DNA from: Spirosoma sordidisoli
Lineage (GTDB): Bacteria > Bacteroidota > Bacteroidia > Cytophagales > Spirosomataceae
Length of the DNA stretch: 64,000 nucleotides
Direction of reading: 5' to 3'
NCBI RefSeq assembly: GCF_004138325.1
Contig: NZ_SBLB01000003.1
Span: 434,001 to 498,000, forward strand
Shown here: in pieces, positions 7,691 to 15,765 of the stretch
Numbering within the stretch: the stretch's first letter is position 1
Layout of the letters: every line of letters begins with the position of its first letter
Made by a program: the position numbers and the translations under genes
Notes under the pieces: model-generated
What the model saw: only the letters and a program-made list of their open reading frames with translations
Database searches by the model: none
What the model was told of the DNA's origin: nothing

Positions 7691-8680
7691 ATGCACGAAG
7701 TTCAGCTCAGACGAAAGAGTTTAAACCCCCAAATCAAACGGTTCGCCCCGTGCAGCCTGGGGGCGTTCATGGCTCCCGGCGAAGATGGCGTTGACCAGCG
7801 GTGGTACTACACCGACGGACGCCGGACAGCCACGGGCGAATTTGAGGAAGTAGACCTTGAAATCGGCGACGGTGGTGTCATCAAGATCGACATCGACCTG
7901 CCGCACCACGCCCACAACTTAGAGACACTGCAGAAGGCGCAGTCGATGATACCCTCGAAGCTGCCCCCCGGTGTGCAGATTGAGATTATCGACAGCCGGC
8001 TGCTGGCCGAAGATGGCATCAGCCATCACCTGCTCGTCGCTGAGCTATACGGCAAGGTCGAAGGATTGTCCACCGAGATGATGCAGAGCCTGGCCCGTGT
8101 GTTGGGATTTGGCCGGATGGAAGGACGGCTGGATACCGAGGTAAAATACTTCGTGCTGCGTAAGATCAAAGAAGACACCAAGCGGGTCCGCGATCTGCTG
8201 GACGCCGAAGATCAGGAGGTGCAGATCGAGGTCGCCAAAGGTCTTGAGGCCGGATTCATCATCCACCGCGACGGGCAGTACACCTACAACGACCAGTTTC
8301 TGGCGACGACGGAAGAAGCCATGCGGGCCAAACTCATGGGCGATGGTAGTCTGTTCACCGACCTCAAGCTGCGCAACGGCAGACACTTCGCCAGCACCAC
8401 CCCCCTGCGCCGGCAGGCACCACCCGTCGATACGGTTACCACGAGTGTCGGGGATGCCTCGAAGCTGGGCGGTGGGTCAACGGGCGTCAACGTCAACGAC
8501 CTATTCAAGCGGGGTAAAGATAAATCGCACATCTCCTACCAGCGTACCGCCGAGGGAGAGCGCAAGCAGGGCTACTACTTCGGACAGATGTTTCTGGGCA
8601 ACTCGGAAAGCACGGCCGTAGCGATGCTGTCGGAGAACGCACTGGTTGCTGAACTACTCGAAAAAGCCCTGGCAGCATGA
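7691..8680 (+). CDS. Phage structural or assembly protein, unknown
   Basis: 329 residues from ATG 7691; earlier in-frame codons run into the hairpin, so they are not used. Mixed alpha/beta composition with a Gly/Ser/Thr-rich stretch near residues 248-275 (TSVGDASKLGGGSTGVNVND). It lies between capsid and connector genes and overlaps the next gene by 4 nt, so it is probably a virion or head-assembly component. No family recognised. An operator repeat lies inside its coding sequence at 8476-8497. Confidence 0.6.
   Translation: MHEVQLRRKSLNPQIKRFAPCSLGAFMAPGEDGVDQRWYYTDGRRTATGEFEEVDLEIGDGGVIKIDIDLPHHAHNLETLQKAQSMIPSKLPPGVQIEIIDSRLLAEDGISHHLLVAELYGKVEGLSTEMMQSLARVLGFGRMEGRLDTEVKYFVLRKIKEDTKRVRDLLDAEDQEVQIEVAKGLEAGFIIHRDGQYTYNDQFLATTEEAMRAKLMGDGSLFTDLKLRNGRHFASTTPLRRQAPPVDTVTTSVGDASKLGGGSTGVNVNDLFKRGKDKSHISYQRTAEGERKQGYYFGQMFLGNSESTAVAMLSENALVAELLEKALAA
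8476..8497 (+). promoter_or_regulatory. Phage direct-repeat operator, site 4 (intragenic)
   Basis: GTCAAC-GGGC-GTCAAC followed at once by a third GTCAAC (8492-8497), in the coding strand of the 7691-8680 gene. Two perfect units at the 10-bp period, but the coding context (Val-Asn codons) could produce this by chance, so it is less certain than the intergenic sites. Confidence 0.45.
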
Positions 8681-9327
8681 CCTGGATGGAAGCCCATGAT
8701 CGGATCACGTTCTTTCTCTCGCAGGAAGGACGCCCCTGGTACAACCAGGAAGAGATCGACATGGCCTTGCAGCAGGCGCAGCGCGACTGGCTCCGGCAGG
8801 AGCTGTCGGCAGCGGAGAGCAACGGCGAAAGCCGCGAATCATTGGGACTCATCACCCGGATTGTGACGGGTGAGGGCACGGTGATCGACATGAGCGCGGA
8901 TAAGTTCAAGGGGCTCGTCCGGCTCCTGTCGATAGAGTGCCGCTGGAAAGACCCCCAGACGGGTTCGGCGGGTACGTTCGTGGCGGTACGGCCCGTCAGC
9001 CGCGACGCGCTGGCCCGCACGATGCGCAACCCCTTCGGGCGGGCGACCGACGCCCAGCCGCTCTACGTGATGGGGCAGCCCAATGTGCAGCCGGGCAGTG
9101 AGCCGGCCCTGCAGGTCACCCTGCTGAGCGAGTCACCGCCTTCGTCCTGGCGCGTTTCGTTCGTGGTCGAACCCGCCCAGCCGGACGGAGCAAATAAGCC
9201 GGACGATCTGTGGACGGGCGTGGGGCCACTGCAGCAGCAGCAGATCATCCAGCGGGCCGTGCAGTGGCTCATGCACCAACAGGACAACACACCCGCCTGG
9301 CAGCGTCAGGCGCAAACCCAGACTTAA
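8677..9327 (+). CDS. Probable head-tail connector/adaptor protein
   Basis: 216 residues, starting on the ATGA overlap with the upstream gene. The N-terminal region (MTWMEAHDRITFFLSQEGRPWYNQEEIDMALQQAQRDWLRQEL) and the C-terminal helix rich in Gln resemble adaptor proteins that dock on the portal ring. The assignment is from size, helical ends and position; no signature motif was seen. Confidence 0.5.
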   Translation: MTWMEAHDRITFFLSQEGRPWYNQEEIDMALQQAQRDWLRQELSAAESNGESRESLGLITRIVTGEGTVIDMSADKFKGLVRLLSIECRWKDPQTGSAGTFVAVRPVSRDALARTMRNPFGRATDAQPLYVMGQPNVQPGSEPALQVTLLSESPPSSWRVSFVVEPAQPDGANKPDDLWTGVGPLQQQQIIQRAVQWLMHQQDNTPAWQRQAQTQT

Positions 9328-9355
9328 ATAAACCACACCAGTTTTTCTTACCGCT

Positions 9356-10297
9356 ATGGCCAATATCACAGAGTTCGCCCACGGGCCGCAGATACCCGGA
9401 TCGCTCGTCTACGACGGCACAGACCTGCTCATACCAGCCCTTGACCCGGCGGTAAAACCTGACCGAGCCATCATCCTGGGCACGGGAGCAGCCAGCTCCA
9501 TCGCCCTGACGCGGGGTGTGGTCGTGGCTACCGACGAGCTGGGCAACAAGCTGCGCTTTAAGTACAAAGACATCGAAGAGGATAGCGTCGTGGTGACCAC
9601 CTCGGCTACCTCCGTCGCCCGCGTGGTAGACATCCAGGCCGTGGCAATGGCAACGGGTGGGCTGATCTCGCTCTCGCTCTTCCGCCACGAAGGCCGCCAG
9701 GAGTACCCCTACCGGGAAGACTACAGCGTCGATCTGGGCACGACCAACACCACCGCTGCCAACGTAGCGGCCAAGATCATCGCCGAGATCAACCGCGACC
9801 CCAAACGGATCGTCACCGCATCGGAAGGGGCCAGCTCAACGAAGGTGCGGCTCACCTCGCTCAAGCCGGGGCTTGGCTTCACGGTCACCAAAGGCGACGG
9901 CTTCACCGACGAGACGGTCATCACCGAGCAACGCGCCGAGTTCGCTACCGGCCCGACCCTGAAAGACATCATGCCGGCCGGCTCGTACACCACGGCGCAG
10001 GTTGCTACGGGTAAGACCTACAAGGTCATCTCGCTGGTGGCTTACGAACACATTGACCTGGCCAATGCGGGCTTCATCGGCGGACGGGATGGTCTGCAGG
10101 GAGCCAAAGCGTTGCAGCCGTCGTCGATCTGGCTGCTGTTCGATCTGGCGACGACCGAGTCGGGCACGGGATCAGGTACGGGTACGGGAGCCATCCCGCC
10201 CAGCGACTTCGACAAGGCGATCAGCATCCTTACCGGAGCCGAGCCGCAGGCTGCCTACCTGTCGCGTCTGGCTTCATCCACACCGATTAACGCATAA
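9356..10297 (+). CDS. Phage structural protein, unknown
   Basis: 313 residues rich in Thr, Ala, Gly and Val with many predicted beta strands, typical of virion surface or tail-connector proteins. The C-terminal part has a GTGSGTGTG linker (about 273-280). The start has no Shine-Dalgarno but an A/T-rich leader. Two hairpins follow its stop. Function not recognised. Confidence 0.55.
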   Translation: MANITEFAHGPQIPGSLVYDGTDLLIPALDPAVKPDRAIILGTGAASSIALTRGVVVATDELGNKLRFKYKDIEEDSVVVTTSATSVARVVDIQAVAMATGGLISLSLFRHEGRQEYPYREDYSVDLGTTNTTAANVAAKIIAEINRDPKRIVTASEGASSTKVRLTSLKPGLGFTVTKGDGFTDETVITEQRAEFATGPTLKDIMPAGSYTTAQVATGKTYKVISLVAYEHIDLANAGFIGGRDGLQGAKALQPSSIWLLFDLATTESGTGSGTGTGAIPPSDFDKAISILTGAEPQAAYLSRLASSTPINA

Positions 10298-10301
10298 GAG
10301 T

Positions 10302-10333
10302 ACCCTGGGCGTGGGTATCCCTGCGCCCAGGGT
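10302..10333 (+). terminator. Terminator-like hairpin 1 before the portal gene
   Basis: 10-bp stem ACCCTGGGCG (10302-10311) with CGCCCAGGGT (10324-10333), 12-nt loop, followed by TGGTTGG. No T-run; first of two hairpins in tandem. Confidence 0.4.
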
Positions 10334-10342
10334 TGGTTGGCC

Positions 10343-10390
10343 GATGCCGGACGGTAGCAGCGACGCTGCCTGCCGCCGGCATCTTTTTTT
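10343..10390 (+). terminator. Strong Rho-independent terminator before the portal gene
   Basis: Long nested stem: GATGCCGG (10343-10350) with CCGGCATC (10376-10383), continued by CGGTA/TGCCG and GCAG/CTGC, a 5-nt loop and a run of seven T immediately after. It lies only 15 nt before the portal ATG, so portal expression must come from read-through, anti-termination or a later start. Confidence 0.75.
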
Positions 10391-10404
10391 CTCCCCCCTT
10401 CGCC

Positions 10405-12825
10405 ATGCAGCCAAACCCATCGGTTATCACCCCCTACCAGAACCCCTACCAGACCGTCGCGTCGGACAAAGCCAATGACTTCGGTGACTACCCCCTGCTG
10501 GTGGTGCCCGAAGGAAAGCCCGGCTCGGCCGAGTACGAGCGAAAGCTGGACGCCCTCTTCAAGCGGCTCCACGACTGGCTCTCCTCGCGCTGGCTGTATC
10601 GCAACGACACCAACGGCACCGGCCCCTTTGCGCGGAACCCCCTCAAAAACTACAAGCGCGTCAACGGTACGCCCGACGAGGCCGACCACGCCGACATCCT
10701 GGCTCCCTTCGGACAGGCGGGCCTCTCGCAGCTACAGGCCGCCGACTTCTATTCGACCAACCTGGGGGTGCTGGCCGGTATCCTGGCCGAGTCGCCACTG
10801 CGCTACAGCGTGGACATCCTCAACCCCGAAGTCTCCGAGCGGGCACTGGATAAAGTAGCCCAGATGGGAGCCGAAGGCTTTCTGCGGGCCGCTGCCCAGC
10901 AGGCCAGCCAGGCGACCGGCACCGACCTGCAGCCGGGCCTGACCGACCCGTCGATCTTCGTGCCCGATAACGAAGACGAAGTCATGGCCCCCCTGACGGA
11001 GAAGGAAGAGATCGCGTCGGTGACCTACGACATGCTCAAGGCCGCCAGCGAGGAGACGCGGCTCGAACGCATCCTGGCCAACTGCTTCGATGATCTCGGC
11101 GTGGTCAACGCCGAGATGATGGAGATACGCATTGAGAACGGCAAGCTCCGGGTGGACCGGCTGACGGGCAACGAAGTCGCCTGGCTGGGACCGGCCGAGA
11201 TTGAGAAGGCGGACCAGGCCGACGGCTGGGGTATCTTCCGGATGCTGCCGGCGACCCAGTGCGTGGCCCAGTACGGCGGCTACATGGAAGAGGTAGACAC
11301 GCTCAAGGCGTTTAAGAGCTGGCTGGAAAACGGCATGAAGGATCAGCCGGCTGCGGTAGCCGGGCCCAAAGCCCAGACGAGCTGGTCGCTGCGAAACGCC
11401 CTGCCCTACGTGAGCAATGGCGACACGCCGGCCCTGCTCGAAAGCCGTATCTACGTTAAGCTGGTGCGCTTTCTCAAGTTCGCCCTGACCCTGGACGGGT
11501 TGGAGCTCAGCGACGAGCAGGTCAAAAAGTTCAGAAAGCGGCAGCTTGACGAGGCCGAGCGGGTACTCTATACCCGGCTGACCGACGAAGAGGCCGAGGT
11601 GCAGAAGGCGCAGGGGCGGGCGATCCACACCATTCCCATCGTCGAACTGTGGGAGTCGGTGCGGCTGGGCGGTGAGCACCTGATCTACCGACGCCCCGCG
11701 CCGGGGCAGATCAGACGGCAGGGGGAGCGGGCCAATGTGAAGTATCCCATCATCGCCCACTTCCAGCCGGGCCAGAGTCTGGTCACCAAAGGTGTTCCGC
11801 TCTACGAGCTGCACACCAACATTATGACCAAGCTCCGCAAGCTCGTCGCCCTGTCGGGCATGAAGACACTGGTGATCGACGCCAGCGAGGTGCCGGAAGG
11901 GTCAAGCGTGGACCAGATGCTCATCGAAGCCAACGAGATCGGGGTGCTGGTGATCAACAGCCAGCGCACGTCAGGGGCTCCCACGAAGGAAAGCTACAAG
12001 CACATGACCACCGTTGATCTGAGTCTGAACGACAACGTGGTTCACCTGCTCAACCTGGCCGCCACGCTGCGGGATATGTACGACAACATGACTGGGGTGA
12101 CGCCGGCCATGAAAGGACTCTTCGCCAACCGCGAGGCACTGGGCCAGACGCAGATGGCCAAGCTGCAGGGTACGCTGATTTCGCAGCGGCACTTTGCGGC
12201 TCATTCCGAGTTTGTGCGGGAAGGCCTTGAGGTGATGGTCAACCTAGGCAAGTATGTCTGGGCGGGGCAGGGTCGCAAGCGCATCCTGCTGGGCGAGGGG
12301 GGTGTGAAGACCTTGCGGCTGGCCGAGGAGATAAACAGCTACGACTACGGCATCTACCTGTCGGATTCGATGAAGGCCGCCAGGGATAAGGAGTTTTTGA
12401 TGAACGTCGCCCAGCAGGGCATGTCGAGCGGTCAGGTCGGCCTGAGAGAGATCATCTCCATGTACTACGCGGATAACCCCTACAAGGTACTCAGCATCGT
12501 CAGAGACGGGCTATCGGCTTACGAGCGGATGGAAGGGCAGATCAAGCAGATGCAGGCGGAGAACCAGCAGGCGATGGCCGAAGCGGCAAAGGCCAGGGCG
12601 CAGGCTCCGATAGAGGTGGCCAACATCACCGGGCAGTGGAAGCTGGAAGTGGAAAAGCTCAAACAGGAGTTCGAGGCAATGCGTCAGGAAGGCAAGCTGC
12701 AGCACGACGCCGACAAGTTCGACGTGGGCAACCAGGTAGCCGTCAAGCGCGACGCCATGCGCCTGACGGCCCAGGAAGAGATGGCTAATCCGCAGCCGGA
12801 GGTGGTGCCAGTGGACGCCCGCTAA
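10405..12825 (+). CDS. Portal protein
   Basis: 806 residues from ATG 10405. The central part shows a portal-like pattern: a long alpha/beta body, a predicted wing and stem region, and DNMTGVTPAMKGLFANREALGQTQMAKLQGTLISQRHFAAHSEF near residues 570-615, as in podovirus-like portals. The C-terminus (about 700-790) is a long Gln/Glu/Lys helix typical of a portal barrel. The dodecameric portal is the DNA entry channel and the dock for terminase. It is the last rightward gene, and its final 41 nt overlap the convergent gene at 12785. Confidence 0.7.
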   Translation: MQPNPSVITPYQNPYQTVASDKANDFGDYPLLVVPEGKPGSAEYERKLDALFKRLHDWLSSRWLYRNDTNGTGPFARNPLKNYKRVNGTPDEADHADILAPFGQAGLSQLQAADFYSTNLGVLAGILAESPLRYSVDILNPEVSERALDKVAQMGAEGFLRAAAQQASQATGTDLQPGLTDPSIFVPDNEDEVMAPLTEKEEIASVTYDMLKAASEETRLERILANCFDDLGVVNAEMMEIRIENGKLRVDRLTGNEVAWLGPAEIEKADQADGWGIFRMLPATQCVAQYGGYMEEVDTLKAFKSWLENGMKDQPAAVAGPKAQTSWSLRNALPYVSNGDTPALLESRIYVKLVRFLKFALTLDGLELSDEQVKKFRKRQLDEAERVLYTRLTDEEAEVQKAQGRAIHTIPIVELWESVRLGGEHLIYRRPAPGQIRRQGERANVKYPIIAHFQPGQSLVTKGVPLYELHTNIMTKLRKLVALSGMKTLVIDASEVPEGSSVDQMLIEANEIGVLVINSQRTSGAPTKESYKHMTTVDLSLNDNVVHLLNLAATLRDMYDNMTGVTPAMKGLFANREALGQTQMAKLQGTLISQRHFAAHSEFVREGLEVMVNLGKYVWAGQGRKRILLGEGGVKTLRLAEEINSYDYGIYLSDSMKAARDKEFLMNVAQQGMSSGQVGLREIISMYYADNPYKVLSIVRDGLSAYERMEGQIKQMQAENQQAMAEAAKARAQAPIEVANITGQWKLEVEKLKQEFEAMRQEGKLQHDADKFDVGNQVAVKRDAMRLTAQEEMANPQPEVVPVDAR

Positions 12826-13042
12826 ATTCGTAGGTAGGCGAAGGAAATTTATATCGTTCAGCCAATGCCTTTTTCGCGCAATTAGGGAGCGGGTTTTCGT
12901 TTTCGTCTTCTACGTATGCATCGTGAAGATGCAATTCATCCCCCGCCAGCGTGGTTACTATAGTGTGCGAACCGTCTGTTATTTCCTTACCGCAGTAGTC
13001 GCAATAGGTTACCCGGTACGGCACTAGTTCTGTTCGTCTCAT
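12785..13042 (-). CDS. Small phage protein with CxxC motif
   Basis: 85 residues from ATG 13042. A CDYC knuckle (C14, C17) and a later Cys near 55 suggest a partial zinc ribbon. Its 3' end is read from the complement of the portal gene's last 41 nt, giving a Pro/Ala-rich tail. It begins one base after the upstream gene stops. Function unknown. Confidence 0.5.
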   Translation of the reverse strand: MRRTELVPYRVTYCDYCGKEITDGSHTIVTTLAGDELHLHDAYVEDENENPLPNCAKKALAERYKFPSPTYEFSGRPLAPPPAAD

Positions 13043-13043
13043 A

Positions 13044-13364
13044 TCATCCGTTTCTCGCCCGGTCGGCGTTGGTTTGTTCGTCTTTAGAAGGAACGCCGGG
13101 GAACGATGAAGTCTCAAGGTCAATGAACGGGGTGCCCGCATAGATGGCCGGCTTCTCCGGAAGTGGCCCACTAATCTCTTCATCCCACCCTTCGGCTTCC
13201 TGATAGCCTTCTTCGTCCAGATACCAGTCTGCCTTTGTTACTGACACAACGGTATTTCCGCCCGACTCTCCCTTCTCCCAGTGGATGGGGCTGTCAAGTA
13301 TGTTGTCGTCGGTGATGGTATTCAGCAGGTCGCGCACTTCGCGCCAGTTGGTTAGTTTAGTCAT
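13044..13364 (-). CDS. Hypothetical phage protein, acidic
   Basis: 106 residues, acidic, starting after the A/C-rich leader TAAACCAACCAACCA that recurs before many genes of this operon. It overlaps the HNH gene by 8 nt. No family recognised. Confidence 0.6.
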   Translation of the reverse strand: MTKLTNWREVRDLLNTITDDNILDSPIHWEKGESGGNTVVSVTKADWYLDEEGYQEAEGWDEEISGPLPEKPAIYAGTPFIDLETSSFPGVPSKDEQTNADRARNG

Positions 13365-13773
13365 TGGTTGGTTGGTTTACTGTGATTGTTTCAAAATAAA
13401 AGACGATAGGCTTTGGTGTTTCTTCGACAAGGCCGTACCGCTTTGCCATCCTGTAGTTTGAGCTATAGCTGTTAACCCGCTTGATCTGATCTTGGATTTC
13501 AGATCGAAAGAACTCAATAGGGTTGGTACTCTTCCAGTTGTTGCAGACCCTACAGGCGGGCATCAGGTTGTCAATGTGGTTAACATCGTCCGTAGTCAGG
13601 TGTAGTAAGTAGTCTGGCACCTGCCACTTGTTGACGATATGGGTCAGGAAGTTTCGCTGGGAGATAATGTGATCCACCTGAAACCCGTTTTCCTTAATGG
13701 ACTCTCCGCAGTACCCACACCGTCCGCCACACTTTTGATACACCTTCTGTCGCAGGGCTTTACCGATTGCCAT
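13357..13773 (-). CDS. HNH endonuclease
   Basis: 138 residues from ATG 13773. Zinc-binding C15, C19 and C22 (CGGRCGYC) and CRVC (C74, C77) frame the beta-beta-alpha metal core: DH at 34-35 in VDHI and NLMPACRVCNNWKS. Phage HNH enzymes nick or cut DNA and often help packaging or act as homing nucleases; which applies here cannot be told, though it is not next to the terminase. The start overlaps the upstream membrane protein gene by 14 nt. Confidence 0.85.
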   Translation of the reverse strand: MAIGKALRQKVYQKCGGRCGYCGESIKENGFQVDHIISQRNFLTHIVNKWQVPDYLLHLTTDDVNHIDNLMPACRVCNNWKSTNPIEFFRSEIQDQIKRVNSYSSNYRMAKRYGLVEETPKPIVFYFETITVNQPTND

Positions 13774-14023
13774 AGTCTTTGTAGTGGTTCTTGTTTCTAG
13801 CCCGGTGCCGGTGTCTGATGCGCAGTCTGGCATAGCGAACCAGTGTGTGATACAGGCCGGCGTATGAGATGATACGGGTGACTGGCCCGTCAAGTGACCA
13901 CAGCAGAAGCCGGGCTATGGCCGACAGGCCCGCGTAGAGTATAGCCAGACAGACAACCCCGGCTATGGTGCATAGAACGATGAAGAGCATGAAGCCTTCG
14001 AGTCCGTTAAATTCAAGGTGCAT
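13760..14023 (-). CDS. Small phage membrane protein
   Basis: 87 residues with one long or two short hydrophobic helices (residues about 11-42) and a very basic C-terminal tail (RYARLRIRHRHRARNKNHYKD). The leader has the TTTTAACCACCCA motif ahead of the ATG. Function unknown. Confidence 0.55.
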   Translation of the reverse strand: MHLEFNGLEGFMLFIVLCTIAGVVCLAILYAGLSAIARLLLWSLDGPVTRIISYAGLYHTLVRYARLRIRHRHRARNKNHYKDYGNR

Positions 14024-14040
14024 GGGATGGGTGGTTAAAA

Positions 14041-14074
14041 CGACGGGCCGGCAAAAAAGATGACCGGCCCGTCG
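14041..14074 (-). terminator. Terminator after the phage lipoprotein gene
   Basis: Perfect 11-bp GC-rich stem CGACGGGCCGG (14041-14051) with CCGGCCCGTCG (14064-14074), 12-nt loop, followed on the minus strand by TTTTAACC. Confidence 0.7.
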
Positions 14075-14077
14075 CAG

Positions 14078-14093
14078 GTTGATTACAGTTGAC
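14078..14093 (-). promoter_or_regulatory. Phage direct-repeat operator, site 5
   Basis: Minus strand GTCAAC-TGTA-ATCAAC, 10-bp period, between the stop codon of the lipoprotein gene and its terminator. Confidence 0.65.
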
Positions 14094-14095
14094 GA

Positions 14096-14791
14096 TTAAT
14101 ACCAACCGCCCGGCGGTGTGCCTGGTTCAAAGTAGGCAACCATGATGCTGTTCGTTGGCCCGTTTTCGTGTACCCAGTACATTGTCGGCTGATTGTTGGG
14201 GCCATAAAAAATATAGACCGTAATACCGTACAACCCACAGGCCGGATCATGGTTGTTGTTGGTCCGGTAGGTGAGGTTCGGAGAGCCGGGGATGGTGTTA
14301 TAGATATGGCTGATGGGGCTTTGCTGACTGGGCAGTACCATGCGCCGAAGTCCGGAGTCGCCACACACCGGGTCAATATAGCTCCCCGGCTCAGAGCACA
14401 ACGTCATGTGCGAAATGTAGTACCGGCCGTCTACGGGCGGCTGGATGCTCAAATAGACAAAGTCGAACATGCAGCTTAACGGAAACATCGACTTATACTG
14501 GGCCTTGTTTTTGGCGTATCCGGGGGTGTAGATATATTCCTCGGTAGCATACCAATCAACAAACCGCCAGCTGCCAACGATTTCGGCAGGGAGTTCCTGG
14601 GCGGGACGGGCCGACTTGTTGGTAGTTGTCTTGGCACTAAGGTCAACCTTCACGGCGCGACCATCGGCGACGGCCTGCAACAGTTCCGACTTAGTTTTAG
14701 GTCGCTTGTAATCGGGCTTAGACTTGGGTTCGTTGGCTTTTTCGCAGGAGAAAGCAAACAGGAGAGCGAGAATAAGAATGAGTTGTTTCAC
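14096..14791 (-). CDS. Phage-encoded lipoprotein
   Basis: 231 residues from GTG 14791, which places a lipoprotein signal at the N-terminus: KQLILILALLFAFSC with a lipobox Cys near residue 16. The mature part is soluble, with several Cys (MFPLSCMF, LCSEPG, PVCGDS, DPACGLYG) and many Tyr/Pro, and should sit on the periplasmic side or in the outer membrane. It has its own upstream operator, a promoter region and a terminator, so it forms a single-gene unit (a moron). Such proteins commonly change the lysogen surface or block superinfection; that role is inferred. No family recognised. Confidence 0.7.
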   Translation of the reverse strand: MKQLILILALLFAFSCEKANEPKSKPDYKRPKTKSELLQAVADGRAVKVDLSAKTTTNKSARPAQELPAEIVGSWRFVDWYATEEYIYTPGYAKNKAQYKSMFPLSCMFDFVYLSIQPPVDGRYYISHMTLCSEPGSYIDPVCGDSGLRRMVLPSQQSPISHIYNTIPGSPNLTYRTNNNHDPACGLYGITVYIFYGPNNQPTMYWVHENGPTNSIMVAYFEPGTPPGGWY

Positions 14792-14832
14792 GATTTGGTT
14801 GTTTGATTGTTTGGTTTGATTTGAAATAGACA

Positions 14833-14848
14833 CTTGACAAAAGTTGAT
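14833..14848 (-). promoter_or_regulatory. Phage direct-repeat operator, site 6
   Basis: Minus strand ATCAAC-TTTT-GTCAAG, 10-bp period, 42 nt upstream of the lipoprotein GTG start. Confidence 0.65.
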
Positions 14849-14884
14849 ACGTGCGGATGGGGTGGTCCTCGCTGGTATGGCATG

Positions 14885-14913
14885 TTGGCGATTGATTAAA
14901 CTGGTTACTTTCT
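14885..14913 (+). promoter_or_regulatory. Possible promoter of the rightward moron gene
   Basis: TTG at 14885 and TACTTTCT at 14906-14913, 18 nt apart, resembling the Bacteroidota -33/-7 boxes; the ATG is at 14937. The fit is imperfect. Confidence 0.35.
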
Positions 14914-14936
14914 TTGCGGCCGAAACCCTTCCGGCC

Positions 14937-15131
14937 ATGAATCTGTCCCTGCCCTACCGCATCATCCTGTCGGCGGCCACGCTGCTGATCCTCTTCCCGA
15001 TCACCCATGCTATCGCCTACAACCTGAGCCCGACCACGGCATACAATTTCCTCTACACCTGGCATGTGTGGGTGACAGGCACGGCATTGGCAACGGGGCT
15101 GCTGCTGCTAATCTGGCGGGGGTATCGTTAA
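14937..15131 (+). CDS. Small membrane protein, the only rightward gene in the early block
   Basis: 64 residues with two hydrophobic helices (residues about 6-26 and 40-59). It is divergent from the lipoprotein gene and convergent with the gene at 15128; the two stop codons share the palindrome TTAA (15128-15131). Its isolated direction suggests a separately expressed lysogen gene. Function unknown. Confidence 0.55.
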   Translation: MNLSLPYRIILSAATLLILFPITHAIAYNLSPTTAYNFLYTWHVWVTGTALATGLLLLIWRGYR

Positions 15132-15316
15132 GCGGGTCGGCCGGTTGACGGATGAATGTAGGTCGAAGCGTTAACCTGCCGGTCGGCTACGTGGCTGTCG
15201 ATGGCGTGTTGAATACAGCGGATGATGTAGTCTCTGGGCTGACCGCCGAACGTCTCGGGGGATTTGAAGCCGGTCATCTGCCGGTAGGCATGGACGGCGC
15301 GTTGCTTGCTGGTCAT
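15128..15316 (-). CDS. Hypothetical phage protein
   Basis: 62 residues, soluble (MTSKQRAVHAYRQMTGFKSPE start). It overlaps the DUF1064 gene by 4 nt (ATGA), so it is translationally coupled. No family recognised. Confidence 0.6.
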   Translation of the reverse strand: MTSKQRAVHAYRQMTGFKSPETFGGQPRDYIIRCIQHAIDSHVADRQVNASTYIHPSTGRPA

Positions 15317-15765
15317 TTCTTTTTGCGTGTCTTTTTAGTGGGCTGCATGGGTTGCATGGTTTTGCTGTCGATCAGGACGATAGTGACACCGTACTGCGCT
15401 TTGGCGTGACGGGCTTTCCACTGGAACAGAAGGTTCTTGGCACCCACTGGCGTCTTGACATCGTGCCATTCCTGATGTCCATCGTGAAAGTACACCAGGT
15501 AGTCTAGCTCGTAGTAGCCTACGAGCCCCCCACCTTCGGCGATCAAGGGCATAACGACGTGCGTATCATAGCTGGCGATCTCACCGGCCAGAACCTGCAT
15601 GTCCAGTTTACCCTTGTAGCGGTGCTCGGATATACTGTCGTAGGTGTGCCCCTCGCGTTTGATGTGCGTATTGCCGTACTTGGTTTTCTTACCTGCGCCA
15701 GTGGTTTGCTGGCGCAGGTAATCCTGATACTGCTGGGGTGTGTAGGTTTCTCTATCCTCGCTCAT
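15313..15765 (-). CDS. DUF1064 family protein (nuclease-fold)
   Basis: 150 residues. Pattern KTKYGNTHIKREGHTYDSISEHRYKGKLDMQ (about 27-57), YYELDYLVYFHDG (about 93-105) and EWHDVKTP (about 107-114) match DUF1064, a PD-(D/E)XK-like phage family. Candidate acidic and Lys residues are E47, D98, D111 and K113. It probably processes branched or broken DNA during phage recombination or replication; that is inferred from the fold. It overlaps the upstream membrane gene by 14 nt. Confidence 0.8.
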   Translation of the reverse strand: MSEDRETYTPQQYQDYLRQQTTGAGKKTKYGNTHIKREGHTYDSISEHRYKGKLDMQVLAGEIASYDTHVVMPLIAEGGGLVGYYELDYLVYFHDGHQEWHDVKTPVGAKNLLFQWKARHAKAQYGVTIVLIDSKTMQPMQPTKKTRKKK

